Counted from the first letter of the stretch, positions 9,388-19,330 are shown. The stretch is 64,000 bases of DNA from Paenibacillus sp. DCT19 (GCF_003268635.1 NZ_CP029639.1:6120001-6184000), one strand, 5' to 3'. The notes: a model not told the origin generated them from the sequence alone. Numbers and translations are program-made.

Positions 9388-11058
9388 CTAGAACCGCCCT
9401 GATTTAAATATCGAATAGAGCAGAAACGCCACCATCAATATAGCCACAAGAAATCCAATCTCAATCACCGGAATGTCCCATAGCATCGTTGCCTGATGAC
9501 TGATTGATGAACCGATGATAAGTCCAACCATAATGATACAAAAGGCAAGCAGTACGATACTGAATGATAATCGGTTGCTGATCTGATCCAGCCTGCGCAG
9601 CAGCGTCTCCAGTTCAGGCACACTGACTTCCAATCGCAGCTTTCCTTTGCTGATAATCGAAGATAACTGCCGCAATTGTCCTGGCAATCCAATCACACTC
9701 TCTGCCATGTCGGCAGCACTACGGAAGAGTTTATTTTTGATCCTGCCTGGGCTGAATCGTTCCTTAATCAGTTTACGTCCAAAGGGCTCCGCCATATCCA
9801 CAATACTCAAGGATGGGTCGAGATGCTCAATGACACCTTCCATCGTCAGTAGCGACTTGCCTAACAATAGAATATCCGCAGGCATCACCACACGGTGCCG
9901 CTGAGCCACGCCGAACAGGTCATTGAGTGCCTCACCTACACTGATTTTAGAAAATGGAATATCGTAATACTTCGTTCTGAGCTTGTCCAAATCGACATGT
10001 AGCCCGCGAAGATCCATATCATCAGGCATCATACCCAGCTTCTCAATCGAACGAACCATACTGTCCGTATCTTTGCGCATCAGTCCAATAATAAGCGTAG
10101 CCAGCTGTTGCTTCATCTCGTCACTCAGCGTTCCTACCATGCCAAAGTCAATAAAGGCTAATCTACCATCCTTGAGTACCATCAGGTTACCTGGATGTGG
10201 GTCAGCATGGAAGAAGCCATGGATGAAAATCTGATTCAATAACGAATCTACCAGCCGCTGTGCAATATCGTTCAGGTCATGTCCTTTTTTAACTAATTGT
10301 TCACGGTCATTCAGCTTGATTCCTTCAATATACTCCATCGTGAGCACACGGGAAGACGTCTGATCCCAGTAAATCGTCGGAATCTTCACCTTCTCGTCCG
10401 GTTGATATTGCTGTGCGATCTTCTCGGTATTTCTCGCTTCAATGGTGTAATCTAACTCAGCCATCAGCGCTTGTGCATACTCCTCAACCATTTGCGGAAT
10501 CTGGTACTGCTTCACCCAATCCCAGCGCTTCTCAGCCATCGCGGTCAACTCGCGCAAAATATCCAAATCGCGCTGCACAATTCGTGAGATGCCAGGTCGC
10601 TGAATCTTAATCGCAACCGCCTCACCGCTCTGAAGTTTACCCAAATGCACCTGACCAATGCTGGCCGCAGCTACAGGGGTATCCTCGAACCGGGAGAAGA
10701 TCTCTTCCAACGGTATATCCAATTCCTGTTCCAAAATACCCCTAGCCGTCTCCGAAGAAAACGGTGGAACCTGATCCTGCAGTTTCACCAGTTCACGAAT
10801 GACCGACTCAGGCAACAAATCTGCCCGTGTGCTCGCCAATTGCCCCAGCTTAACGAAAGCCGGCCCCAGCTCCTGCAGCACTAGCCGTATACGCTCACTC
10901 AGTGTTTTGGTCGTGTGGGCTTCACGCGACATCCATCGGCGGGGTAAGGCGAGAATTTGGAACAAACCCAACTCCTCGACCATATAACCGAAGCCATGAC
11001 GCACTAGCGCCATGGCAATTTCCCGGTATCTGCCGACATGTTTAATTCGTACAGCCAT
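9388..11058 (-). CDS. AarF/UbiB (ABC1) family atypical kinase (556 aa)
   Basis: The protein has the family KxGQ motif (VKLGQLASTR near residue 70), an Ala-rich ATP loop replacement (AAASIGQVH), AIKIQRPG with the lysine, a catalytic-type HADPHPGN and metal-binding IDFGMVG. Two hydrophobic helices close the C-terminus (about 500-550). UbiB-like proteins are membrane ATPases or kinases linked to quinone and lipid metabolism; in organisms with menaquinone the exact role is unclear. The ATG directly follows the stop of the phasin-like gene, so the two are translationally coupled. Confidence 0.9.
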   Translation of the reverse strand: MAVRIKHVGRYREIAMALVRHGFGYMVEELGLFQILALPRRWMSREAHTTKTLSERIRLVLQELGPAFVKLGQLASTRADLLPESVIRELVKLQDQVPPFSSETARGILEQELDIPLEEIFSRFEDTPVAAASIGQVHLGKLQSGEAVAIKIQRPGISRIVQRDLDILRELTAMAEKRWDWVKQYQIPQMVEEYAQALMAELDYTIEARNTEKIAQQYQPDEKVKIPTIYWDQTSSRVLTMEYIEGIKLNDREQLVKKGHDLNDIAQRLVDSLLNQIFIHGFFHADPHPGNLMVLKDGRLAFIDFGMVGTLSDEMKQQLATLIIGLMRKDTDSMVRSIEKLGMMPDDMDLRGLHVDLDKLRTKYYDIPFSKISVGEALNDLFGVAQRHRVVMPADILLLGKSLLTMEGVIEHLDPSLSIVDMAEPFGRKLIKERFSPGRIKNKLFRSAADMAESVIGLPGQLRQLSSIISKGKLRLEVSVPELETLLRRLDQISNRLSFSIVLLAFCIIMVGLIIGSSISHQATMLWDIPVIEIGFLVAILMVAFLLYSIFKSGRF

Positions 11059-11436
11059 CTACTCGATCTCGTTTCCTTTGAGAGGAGGAACTTCAAGTGG
11101 AGCAGGGGAGCTATCCGTTTGAAGCTGTGGTGTCTGATTCAGTTCTGCAAGTTTCTTCTCAAGGAGCGCTACACGTTGCTCTAGACCTGTTACTTCATCT
11201 TTTGAAGGTACGCCCACTTCCTGCAGCACACGTCTAACCTGTTCGTGAATTACTTTCTTCAGCTGACCCTGCTCCTCGTCGCCTCGTTCCATCAGACGTT
11301 CAACTAGAGCCTTAGATTCACCCGGCGCGAGTTCACCGCGTTTTACTAGATCATCCACTGTTTTTTCAATCTTTTCTTTGCTTACGACGGTAAGACCTAG
11401 CCCTAATGAAATCGCCTTTTTGAACAAATCGCTCAT
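11059..11436 (-). CDS. Phasin-like coiled-coil protein (125 aa)
   Basis: The start MSDLFKKAI at 11436 is preferred because GAGGGG sits nine bases upstream; an ATG at 11445 would overlap it. The protein is alpha-helical, with VSKEKIEKTVDDLVKRGEL typical of small phasin-like or polyhydroxyalkanoate granule-associated proteins, and a C-terminal heptad coiled coil (residues 70-105). Its stop TAG touches the AarF start, and this gene pair is common in Firmicutes. A role as partner or regulator of the AarF kinase is an inference from this pairing. Confidence 0.75.
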   Translation of the reverse strand: MSDLFKKAISLGLGLTVVSKEKIEKTVDDLVKRGELAPGESKALVERLMERGDEEQGQLKKVIHEQVRRVLQEVGVPSKDEVTGLEQRVALLEKKLAELNQTPQLQTDSSPAPLEVPPLKGNEIE

Positions 11437-11480
11437 TCCTGTCATCCCCTCTTCATTGATGCATATATTATACCCCTATT

Positions 11481-11501
11481 AGAGGTCGTTCAAAAAGTCC
11501 G
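11481..11501 (+). repeat. Short intergenic motif (GTTCAAAAAGTCCG type), copy 1
   Basis: AGAGGTCGTTCAAAAAGTCC matches the reverse complement at 21097-21117 (AGAGCTTGTTCAAAAAGTCC) closely and 36479-36501 partly. All three are intergenic. Confidence 0.4.
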
Positions 11502-11534
11502 TACACATGATTAACACAAACATATAACGATTGG

Positions 11535-12173
11535 TTACACGTAACGCGCAGCCCATTTGCCTGCTTGGAAGACCAACTTACGATAAGTCTCGTGGGCAAA
11601 CGTCGGCACATGATGTCCTGGCATCAGGTACACGATCCGCCCCAAACCATATTTATGTGCCCAAGCCGCTGGCTTAGGCCCTTCTTCCGACTGATACTCA
11701 AGCAAAACTTTCGTTTCAGAGAAGGAACCAAATTCAAACTGATAAGGCTCTTCTTCCAGCGCAAATCCGGTAATGCCTTCTGTCACAGGATGTGACTGCT
11801 CCGTAACTGTGAATTCCAGTGGAGCATACGGTGGATGATGCAAAAATTTGGCACCGATCATCTGCTTGAGTTCATATCGATTTTGGAGCGAGATTCCGTT
11901 ATGCAGAATGACTAAACCGCCGCCATTACTTACATAGGACAGTAATCCTGCCGTTTGCTGTGGAGAGACTTTTCCCTTCCAATCGTCCATATATGAAATA
12001 CACACATCAAATCCTGTGATATTTTCTTGTAATAACATATTGCGGTTCTCACTGCATTGCACAGTCATAATATCTTGAAAGATTCGGCTGATCTCAGCAT
12101 CCACGCCTTGAAGCGGGTGCCAATCGGGATGTGTATAATCGCCGAGCAATAACGCCTTTTTACGATGATCCAT
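11535..12173 (-). CDS. ThuA-like domain protein (212 aa)
   Basis: The fold is glutamine-amidotransferase-like: DVCISYMDDW, GGGLVILHNG (the ThuA signature of Gly-rich strand then H-N/G), HPVTEGI and GRIVYLMPGHHVPTF near the end. ThuA-like proteins are linked to trehalose or related sugar metabolism, but the activity is not settled. An in-frame ATG with AAAGGGG upstream gives the family's usual length. It stands alone, 362 bases before the cobalamin operon end. Confidence 0.85.
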   Translation of the reverse strand: MDHRKKALLLGDYTHPDWHPLQGVDAEISRIFQDIMTVQCSENRNMLLQENITGFDVCISYMDDWKGKVSPQQTAGLLSYVSNGGGLVILHNGISLQNRYELKQMIGAKFLHHPPYAPLEFTVTEQSHPVTEGITGFALEEEPYQFEFGSFSETKVLLEYQSEEGPKPAAWAHKYGLGRIVYLMPGHHVPTFAHETYRKLVFQAGKWAARYV

Positions 12174-12592
12174 TACATGTAATCCCCTTTCTAATTCCCT
12201 ATTATCAAGTGACCGAAAAAGATGTCCCCCTTGTCATCCAAATAGCAGGTTACCCTTGTTTGAAACCTTCATGACGGTGAGTCCGGTTTACTTAAGCCAC
12301 GATATGCTTATGCCTGTCGTTCAGATTCGCGGATATGTTCACTACTACTTCTTAGTATAGCCGCTTTGTTCATAAGCATATCCTGAATTCTGTGACCCTT
12401 TAGAGAGTTCGTCCCAAGAGAGCCACAGGTGCACTCGTCAATTGTATATGTGTCATTACTGACCAGTCCAGCGTCCACCGATGCTCTGGGTAGTATTTAA
12501 GTCATTCCACATATGCAGGCAAAAACCTTTAATTCTGATGATTAGCGGCCAACTTCACGACCAAAGTCTCAGATAATTGAACGAGGATAGAG
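12174..12592. other. Intergenic region, 419 bp
   Basis: It lies between the cbiA stop and the ThuA-like start on the same strand. No terminator, repeat or coding frame is convincing. Confidence 0.4.
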
Positions 12593-14188
12593 TCACTCTA
12601 CTTCCTTCTGCTTACTTTGTCGATACATGCGACAATGCTCTACCCATCTGTAAGCAGCTCCAGGGTTAGAACCAAGATGCACATGGGTGTACCCAGCTAG
12701 AATATGACCTGAATTGTATCCCTCTGGCTTCAAGCCTCGCATGCCTTTCGTTTCATATGCGTAAGGAATCGTGTCTGTATCGTGATAGGTCATCGTAGAA
12801 TAATGGAATTCATGACCTCGCAGTGTATCTCCCTTTTCCAGCAAAAATGAATCCTGAACAGCACTTGCCTCACGATATCCAAGGGCTGCGCGCTTGGTTT
12901 GCATCTGTACATGTGCAGGAACAATACCCGCCATGTTAAACGTTACCCCTTGGCGATCCGTTAGCGATTCTGCAAGCACCATATAACCTCCACACTCGGC
13001 AAATAAAGGCATGTGCTGACACGCCGCTTCACGCAGCCCTTCTAGGAACAACCTGTTCGTCGCAATAGCTTCAGCAAATTCCTCTGGAAAACCACCGCCC
13101 AGATAGATGCTGTCTGCATCCGCTGGAATCCCTTCACCCGCAATTGGACTGAAATACGTAAGCTGCGCGCCAGCTTCCTCAAGCAGCTCCAGGTTATCCG
13201 GATAATAGAAGTTAAACGCCGCATCCCGTGCAACTGCGATGACAGGACGTGCTTGGGCATGTTGTTGTTGATCGCTTAGGCGTTCCTGGTGTTCCTGATG
13301 TTCATTTTTTTCTTGTTGATCTTTTTGATCCTGTTGGCTTTGTTCAGATTGTTGGTTTTGTTGAGATCGCTCCTGTTCCGAGGGATGCTTAGGCTCAGAA
13401 CGTTGCTCATCATCAGAAAGCTGCTGCTCTTCCAATTCAGATACCAGGCTCCTCGATTCCAGCGGAGGCGCTGCACCTGCAATCTTCAGAAGTAAGTCCA
13501 GATCCGTCCCCTCACGCAGTGCATCGGCCGCTCGCTGGAATAACGGGTCAAGTTCACCCCGCTCGATTGCGGGAACCAAACCAAGATGACGCTCGGGAAT
13601 CGACATATCTTCCTCTCGTTTCAGCCAGCCCACCACGGGGATGTCACACATTTGCTCAATCGCCTTCTTCACAATCTGGTAATGCCCTGAACTCCCGCAG
13701 CGGTTGACGATGACACCAGCAATATTCAGCTCAGGCTCCAACTGTTGAAACCCAAGCACAATCGCCGCCGCACTGCGTGCCATACTCCGAACATCCACAA
13801 CCAGGATCACAGGTGTCTGCGTGACCGTCGCAATCTCGGCAGTTGAGCCGGTATTGCTGAGCGGGTCTTTGCCATCATACAATCCCATGACTCCTTCAAT
13901 GATCGAAATATCCTGTCCATCTGCTGCTTGCACAAATGTATTGCGTACATACTCCGGTGAGGTCATCCATGCGTCCAGATTGCGAGATGGCCTGCCCGTC
14001 ACCGCCGTGTGATAGGTCGGGTCGATGTAGTCTGGACCGCACTTGAAGCCCTGTACACGTAGTCCCCGCTCATCAAGAGCTTTCATTAAACCTAGCGTTA
14101 CCGTTGTTTTGCCTGCGCCACTTCCCGTGCCCGCAATGATTAACCGAGGTCTGTCCTGTTTGGCATGTTGTTCAGCAATCGTCATCAT
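12593..14188 (-). CDS. cbiA: Cobyrinic acid a,c-diamide synthase CbiA with Gln-rich linker (531 aa)
   Basis: The enzyme amidates the a and c side chains of (cob)yrinate with glutamine and ATP. Residues 20-29 hold the P-loop (GTGSGAGKTT), GPDYIDPTYH is the substrate loop, IEGVMGLYDG is conserved, and the C-terminal glutamine amidotransferase-like domain has the nucleophile Cys399 in FAECGGYM and a closing FHYS motif. Between the two domains, residues 251-312 are a Gln/Glu/Ser/His-rich low-complexity insert not seen in typical CbiA (about 450-460 aa). It is the last gene of the operon. A hairpin at 14246-14270 separates it from cbiG. Confidence 0.92.
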   Translation of the reverse strand: MMTIAEQHAKQDRPRLIIAGTGSGAGKTTVTLGLMKALDERGLRVQGFKCGPDYIDPTYHTAVTGRPSRNLDAWMTSPEYVRNTFVQAADGQDISIIEGVMGLYDGKDPLSNTGSTAEIATVTQTPVILVVDVRSMARSAAAIVLGFQQLEPELNIAGVIVNRCGSSGHYQIVKKAIEQMCDIPVVGWLKREEDMSIPERHLGLVPAIERGELDPLFQRAADALREGTDLDLLLKIAGAAPPLESRSLVSELEEQQLSDDEQRSEPKHPSEQERSQQNQQSEQSQQDQKDQQEKNEHQEHQERLSDQQQHAQARPVIAVARDAAFNFYYPDNLELLEEAGAQLTYFSPIAGEGIPADADSIYLGGGFPEEFAEAIATNRLFLEGLREAACQHMPLFAECGGYMVLAESLTDRQGVTFNMAGIVPAHVQMQTKRAALGYREASAVQDSFLLEKGDTLRGHEFHYSTMTYHDTDTIPYAYETKGMRGLKPEGYNSGHILAGYTHVHLGSNPGAAYRWVEHCRMYRQSKQKEVE

Positions 14189-14239
14189 ATGAGTTCCCTA
14201 CCTTGTCGTCATGATTTCGTTATCGAGATGGAAATGATA

Positions 14240-14270
14240 TAACAAAACCGCACCGAATACCGATGCGGTT
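14240..14270 (-). terminator. Hairpin between cbiG and cbiA
   Basis: AACCGCA pairs with TGCGGTT and on the minus strand is followed by TTTTGTTAT. It may partly end transcription before cbiA. Confidence 0.5.
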
Positions 14271-14287
14271 ATCTATATAATTTTAGT

Positions 14288-15379
14288 TCAATGTTTAAAC
14301 GGAATGCGTGCGATAGAAATCGTCAGATTACCGCTTTTCTTCTTCTCCAGCAACCAATGGTCTGCCCCAGAGGAGAGTAGTGCCGCCGGCTCACTGACGC
14401 CATACGCTCCTGTATATTTGAATACCGTCTCGGACGGATTCGGCAGAGTGACCGTGTTTAGTTCAGCAGGGGAATAGGTAACCAGCTCCCAGCCGTACTT
14501 TTGGCATAGCGCGAGCAAGCCTTCCTCATCCTTTTTCAGATCAATGGTGGCTACGTTACGCACACTCTTCACGGAAAGAGACTGTTCTGCAAGCGTCGCG
14601 AGAACCTCCTGCTCCAATTCTTCCAAGGATGTTCCACGGTTGCAGCCCATGCCTAGCACTAGACTTTTGGGACGATACAATACACCGTTGCTCATGAATC
14701 GCTGTTGTTCATCATCAGTAAGCAATCGATCACTAATCACGAGTGCCGCATTGAAGGCAAACGCCTCTGTCTCCGCCATGCTACCAAAAACGCGAATATG
14801 ATCAGGGACTGGCTTATCGTATTTCCACCAATTTCGCTCTCCCGTCTCCTGAATCAGCGCAACTGGCTCCTCATTCACAACCGCTGCACTCACGGGCGTA
14901 GCCTTATCGAAGCTATCTACTGTCCAGCCCAGCTCACGACCAAACAGATCCACCGGGATTGTCCCCTGCACATCCGAGGCCGTCGTGATCACCGGACGTG
15001 CGCCAAGCACCTCTGCCACCTGGCGGGTCAACTCATTGGCACCGCCTAAATGACCGGACAACACGCTGATAACATGTTCTCCGCGATCATCAATGACCAG
15101 AACAGCCGGATCCACCTTTTTGTCCACTAATAGCGGCGCAATCATGCGTACCACGGCACCTAGAGATATGAATAAAATAATGCCATTATAGCGTTTGAAC
15201 AAGTCCGGCAGAATCAGCTTCACGGAGCCCTCGAACATGTTGTAGCCAAGCTGCTGCTCATCTCCACGGGCGAACTTCGTCATATAATAAACATCCGTCC
15301 CCGGGAATTGTCCAGCCATGTTGCGTACCATCTCAACCCCATGCTTGGTGATGGCTACCGCTGCATATGGATTACTCAC
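14288..15379 (-). CDS. cbiG: Cobalt-precorrin-5A hydrolase CbiG (363 aa)
   Basis: CbiG opens the delta-lactone ring and releases acetaldehyde in the anaerobic cobalamin route. The N-terminal domain shows FISLGAVVRMIAP and SGHLGGANELT, a mid domain and the C-terminal CobE-like domain begin at LVLGMGCNRGTS. Length and motifs are normal. The start overlaps the cbiF stop by eight bases, so translation is coupled. Confidence 0.93.
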   Translation of the reverse strand: MSNPYAAVAITKHGVEMVRNMAGQFPGTDVYYMTKFARGDEQQLGYNMFEGSVKLILPDLFKRYNGIILFISLGAVVRMIAPLLVDKKVDPAVLVIDDRGEHVISVLSGHLGGANELTRQVAEVLGARPVITTASDVQGTIPVDLFGRELGWTVDSFDKATPVSAAVVNEEPVALIQETGERNWWKYDKPVPDHIRVFGSMAETEAFAFNAALVISDRLLTDDEQQRFMSNGVLYRPKSLVLGMGCNRGTSLEELEQEVLATLAEQSLSVKSVRNVATIDLKKDEEGLLALCQKYGWELVTYSPAELNTVTLPNPSETVFKYTGAYGVSEPAALLSSGADHWLLEKKKSGNLTISIARIPFKH

Positions 15380-16169
15380 CAGACTTCACTCCTTTGCGGT
15401 ACCCATGGGTGAAGGATTTGTCATACAGCTTGGAGCGATGCGCATCCCGATTCACAAGGTCTGGATCAAGCGCCCAGCCAGCGAGAATCATCGCATGCAT
15501 TGTAATGCCTGCGGCACGCAAGTCCGCGGCAAGATTAGCTAGCGTTGTACGCACAATTTTCTGATCTGGCCACGTGGCACGCTGCACCACCGCAACCGGT
15601 GTATCTTCACTCCAGCCTGCGGCGAGGAATTCAACGACAACTTTTTTGGCAAGTGTAGCACTGAGGAACAACGCAACGGTACAGTGGTGCGATGCGAGGT
15701 CACGCAGCTTCTCCCGTTCTGGTACAGGCGTGCGTCCTTCCGCGCGAGTCAGAATAACGGTCTGGGTCAGCTCAGGCACAGTCAGTTCTGCCCCTAATGC
15801 GGCTGCCGAAGCAAATACCGAGCTGACGCCTGGAATAATCTCATAGTCCACACCTTGCTGCTTGAGCAATACCATCTGCTCTAAGATTGCCCCGTACATC
15901 GCCGGGTCGCCTGTATGTACGCGAGCTACACTGCGCCCATTGCGCGTTGCCTCCGTCATCAGCTCGACTTGGCGCTCCAGATCCATGCCTGAGCTTTGCA
16001 ACACTTCCGCTTCCGGCTTCGCCGTAGCAATGAGCTCATCATTCACGAGTGAATCGGTGTAGAGCACCAGATCGGCACTTCGCAAAATGTTTGAGCCTTT
16101 TACCGTAATCAGCTCCGGGTCTCCTGGGCCTGCACCTACGATATATACTTTCGGTTCCAATGTTTTCAT
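15372..16169 (-). CDS. cbiF: Cobalt-precorrin-4 C11-methyltransferase CbiF (265 aa)
   Basis: This is an SAM-dependent tetrapyrrole methylase: VYIVGAGPGDPELITVKG at the N-terminus, HTGDPAMYGA and PGVSSVFASAA are the family motifs, and VVQRATWPDQ fits CbiF/CobM. It methylates C11 of the macrocycle. The start overlaps the cbiL stop by four bases (ATGA). Confidence 0.94.
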   Translation of the reverse strand: MKTLEPKVYIVGAGPGDPELITVKGSNILRSADLVLYTDSLVNDELIATAKPEAEVLQSSGMDLERQVELMTEATRNGRSVARVHTGDPAMYGAILEQMVLLKQQGVDYEIIPGVSSVFASAAALGAELTVPELTQTVILTRAEGRTPVPEREKLRDLASHHCTVALFLSATLAKKVVVEFLAAGWSEDTPVAVVQRATWPDQKIVRTTLANLAADLRAAGITMHAMILAGWALDPDLVNRDAHRSKLYDKSFTHGYRKGVKSGE

Positions 16170-16882
16170 TTGCTCACCACCATCAGGCTCAGATATTCCA
16201 GCTCCTGCCCTTTCAGTTCACGGGCATCACGCCAGATCAGTTCATATGGAGAAGTGACTTTGGTAACGACCGAGGCTTTGCCGCCGAGACCCATCTCCTC
16301 CAGCAGTTCCAGCATAAGGTCAAGCACCTTCGCCACTTTGATAAATACAATCGTATCGTGATGCTCAATCGCTTGTCGCATGGCCTCTTTGTCCGCTGTA
16401 GCTGGGATAATGCCCACCTGCTCGTCACCATCCGCCAGATGGATATCCAGCGCTGCCGCTGCACCTAGTACGGAGGAGATCCCCGGAATAGAAGAGATTG
16501 GCACTTCAGGGTGCAACTCGCGCATCAGACGTGCCAAGTGAATAAATGTGCTGTATAGATTCGGGTCTCCTTCGGTCACAAAAGCAACGTCTTTCCCTTC
16601 CTTGAGCGCACCCCAACATGCCTCAACGGTTTTACCCCATTCACGCTCCAGTACAACAGGGTCTTTCGTCATCGGGAAGATCAGACCAAGCATTTCCTTC
16701 TCTTCTGGATTCACGTACAACTCCACGATCTCATGGGCGTAGGATTTACCACCCTTGCGTTTCTTCGGATAAGCGACTACAGGGCATTCCCTGATCATAC
16801 GGTATGCTTTGACGGTAATCAGCTCCGGGTCACCTGGCCCCACACCCACGCCATATAGTGTGCCTACTGCTCCCATGCTCAT
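16166..16882 (-). CDS. cbiL: Precorrin-2 C20-methyltransferase CbiL (238 aa)
   Basis: The start at 16882 (MSMGAVGTLYG) is chosen because AAGGGGG lies eight bases upstream; an in-frame ATG 36 bases earlier would overlap cbiT. The methylase motifs are GVGVGPGDPELITVKA, TEGDPNLYSTF and PGISSVLGAAAAL, and KKRKGGKSYAHEI is typical of CbiL/CobI. It methylates C20 using SAM. It lies 32 bases downstream of cbiET. Confidence 0.94.
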   Translation of the reverse strand: MSMGAVGTLYGVGVGPGDPELITVKAYRMIRECPVVAYPKKRKGGKSYAHEIVELYVNPEEKEMLGLIFPMTKDPVVLEREWGKTVEACWGALKEGKDVAFVTEGDPNLYSTFIHLARLMRELHPEVPISSIPGISSVLGAAAALDIHLADGDEQVGIIPATADKEAMRQAIEHHDTIVFIKVAKVLDLMLELLEEMGLGGKASVVTKVTSPYELIWRDARELKGQELEYLSLMVVSK

Positions 16883-16914
16883 GTTGTTATCCCCCTTGTT
16901 CTGTCCTTCAACGA

Positions 16915-18216
16915 TCATTCTGCCGCTCCTGCTGTTGTTCCCGCTGCTGGTGCTTCTGTGTTCTCAGAAACAACATACTGTCCTGTAATCACATAAATCG
17001 GGTTCAATCCGTCAAAACGAGTCATGTTCAAAATCGGCTTGCTACGCGCCGTCTGAAGCAACGTCACCGATGCGTCCATGCCTGCTTCGCGCATCGCCTT
17101 CATGCTGTCATGCAGCGTCTCAATTGTCGCTGCATTCACTACGATGCGTCCCGCTGGGCGCAGCCGGGACGCACATAGGGCGATCAGCTGCGCGAGTTCT
17201 CCGCCGCTGCCGCCGATGAACACCGCATCCGGATTCGGTAGTTCGTCCAGCCCTGCTGGTGCTTTGGCATGAAGGACGGTAAAGTCCGTCCGGAATTTCA
17301 CTCGATTGGCCTCGATGTTGACGAGGTCACCTTCATTTTTTTCAATAGCGAAGACTTGTCCCTTCGGAGCGAGCCGTGTGCACTCTACAGCAACCGACCC
17401 TGAACCTGCGCCAATATCCCAGACAACGCTATCCTCTGCGAGCTGCAGTTCGGATAAGCTGAACACACGCACTTCGCGCTTCGTGATTAGGCCTTTCTCC
17501 GGCTTGCGCTGGTGGAACTCTTCATCCGCGAAGCCAAACCCTTTGCGTGGTGCTGGTGCATCTTTGCGGCGCAGCAAAATCACGACGTTCAGCGGACTGC
17601 ATTCGGCTGCCGCCAGCTCGTCCAATGTATAATGACGGGCACGCTCATCTTCCGCGCCCAGATTCTCAGCCACGTAGGCGTCATATTCGGTCATGCCGAA
17701 TTGTTGCAGATAAGCTGCAATGGCCGCCGGGCTGTTCTGCTCATCGGTGAGCAGCGCAACTTTGGCTTTGCCATCGATGCGCTGTGCGAGCCCCTTGAGC
17801 GGACGCCCGTGCACACTTTCGAGCACGGCGTCCTGCCAGCTCTCGCCGAGCTGGGCAAATGCGAGCTGCAGTGAGCTCAGATGAGGTCGGATCTGCAATT
17901 GATCCGAGCCAAGCTTACGCGCCAGATACCCGGCAATGCCGTAGAACAGCGGGTCTCCTGAAGCCAGCACAACGATATGGTGTGTGGCTTGAAGCGCTTT
18001 TATTTTCACAACGAGGTCACTTAAACCACTCTTAATCGCAAGCTTCTCGCCTTCAAATGCAGGGAAATATTGCAGTAAACGTTCACCGCCAACAAGTACG
18101 TTAGCTGCTTGGATAATGTTCAAACATTCGGCTGTCAGCCCCGCTGCGCCGTCTTCGCCTATGCCAATAATGTGGATTTTATGATCCTTTGCTCCAGTTG
18201 TTGTCGTCAAGTTCAC
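16915..18216 (-). CDS. cbiET: Fused precorrin-6Y/7 methyltransferase CbiET (433 aa)
   Basis: The GTG start at 18216 follows GGGAGG at a good distance; a TTG at 18234 is a poorer choice. The N-terminal half is the CbiE methylase (IHIIGIGEDGAAGLT, LASGDPLFYGIAG), and the C-terminal half is the CbiT Rossmann methyltransferase (VWDIGAGSGSVAVE, FIGGSGGELAQLI). Together they methylate C5 and C15 and decarboxylate the C12 acetate. The gene begins inside the last 38 bases of cbiD. Confidence 0.93.
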   Translation of the reverse strand: MNLTTTTGAKDHKIHIIGIGEDGAAGLTAECLNIIQAANVLVGGERLLQYFPAFEGEKLAIKSGLSDLVVKIKALQATHHIVVLASGDPLFYGIAGYLARKLGSDQLQIRPHLSSLQLAFAQLGESWQDAVLESVHGRPLKGLAQRIDGKAKVALLTDEQNSPAAIAAYLQQFGMTEYDAYVAENLGAEDERARHYTLDELAAAECSPLNVVILLRRKDAPAPRKGFGFADEEFHQRKPEKGLITKREVRVFSLSELQLAEDSVVWDIGAGSGSVAVECTRLAPKGQVFAIEKNEGDLVNIEANRVKFRTDFTVLHAKAPAGLDELPNPDAVFIGGSGGELAQLIALCASRLRPAGRIVVNAATIETLHDSMKAMREAGMDASVTLLQTARSKPILNMTRFDGLNPIYVITGQYVVSENTEAPAAGTTAGAAE

Positions 18217-19330
18217 TGATTTCCGCCCTCCCAAGTTCCATTCCTTTCATCGTTACCAATACCACTTCCACCGTCATGCCACCGCCCGCATGCTCCAGAC
18301 AGTGCCGACAGGCATATGTACATAACCGCTCAAAATAGGGCAAATACCCTGCTTCGGTCATCATATCCGCTACCTGAGTCGCCGTGTTGGCTTCCTCGAT
18401 CGCTTGCGCCAGCTCGTCTCCGGCTCCCGTCTCCCGAGCGACGGACGCAAGAAATCCAAAATCCACCGGCGCACTCTTGGAATGCACCATCATGACACCT
18501 TGTGCCACCTTGGCAAACTTACCGGGCATGCCGACCAGACTGATACGTTTCATCCCTAACCGCTTGCCATGCTTGATCGCGAACCCGACAAAATCGCCCA
18601 TCTGAATAAAGGCTTCCTCTGGCAATTCGGGCATCATCTTCATCGCGTATTTCTCACTGCTGCCCCCAGTGGTGAGGACGATATGATCGCAACCGGAAGC
18701 CTGGGCTACCGAGATGGCCTGTACCACGCTGGCTTTGTACGCCGATGTGGAGAAAGGTACAACCACGCCCCGTGTACCCAGAATCGAGATACCACCGAGA
18801 ATGCCAAGCCGGGAATTCAGCGTTTTCTTCGCGATTTCTTCCCCGTCTGGCACGCTGATGACCACACGCACCCCTCGCGCTGTGCCGTGTTCGGCCAGAA
18901 CCTGCGTTACCGCTTCGGTGATCATGCGGCGCGGAACGGGATTAATCGCTGCTTCGCCCACTGGAACAGGCAATCCTGGCTTCGTCACACGCCCAACGCC
19001 GATCCCGCCGTCCAGCTCCATCCCAGGCTCATCTCGCCAGGATACGTGGGCAATAATCTTCGCGAGATGTGTTGCGTCCGGATCATCTCCGGCATCCTTA
19101 ATCGTGGCACAGGTTGCCACCCCATCCTCTAACCCTTGCTCGATCAGTTCGAACGAGTGGTCAAAGCCCGCAGGAAGGGACACGACAGCTTGTTCAGGCA
19201 CCGTTCCGGTTAGTAGTAACTGCGTTGCCCCTTTGGCAACGGCTGTGGCACACGCCCCTGTGGTGAAGCCAGATCGCATCGGTTTGTCGGGATCGGGTGC
19301 TTCACCGCTTTTCATGCGTTTCTTCTCCAT
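18179..19330 (-). CDS. cbiD: Cobalt-precorrin-5B C1-methyltransferase CbiD (383 aa)
   Basis: The ATG at 19330 has GGGAGG nine bases upstream; a frame extension to 19360 has none. The signature RSGFTTGACATAVAKGA at the N-terminus and TTGGSSEKYAMK in the middle identify CbiD, specific to the anaerobic route. The preceding gene cbiC is about 1 kb away instead of being adjacent; the gap holds repeats. Confidence 0.93.
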   Translation of the reverse strand: MEKKRMKSGEAPDPDKPMRSGFTTGACATAVAKGATQLLLTGTVPEQAVVSLPAGFDHSFELIEQGLEDGVATCATIKDAGDDPDATHLAKIIAHVSWRDEPGMELDGGIGVGRVTKPGLPVPVGEAAINPVPRRMITEAVTQVLAEHGTARGVRVVISVPDGEEIAKKTLNSRLGILGGISILGTRGVVVPFSTSAYKASVVQAISVAQASGCDHIVLTTGGSSEKYAMKMMPELPEEAFIQMGDFVGFAIKHGKRLGMKRISLVGMPGKFAKVAQGVMMVHSKSAPVDFGFLASVARETGAGDELAQAIEEANTATQVADMMTEAGYLPYFERLCTYACRHCLEHAGGGMTVEVVLVTMKGMELGRAEISELDDNNWSKGS

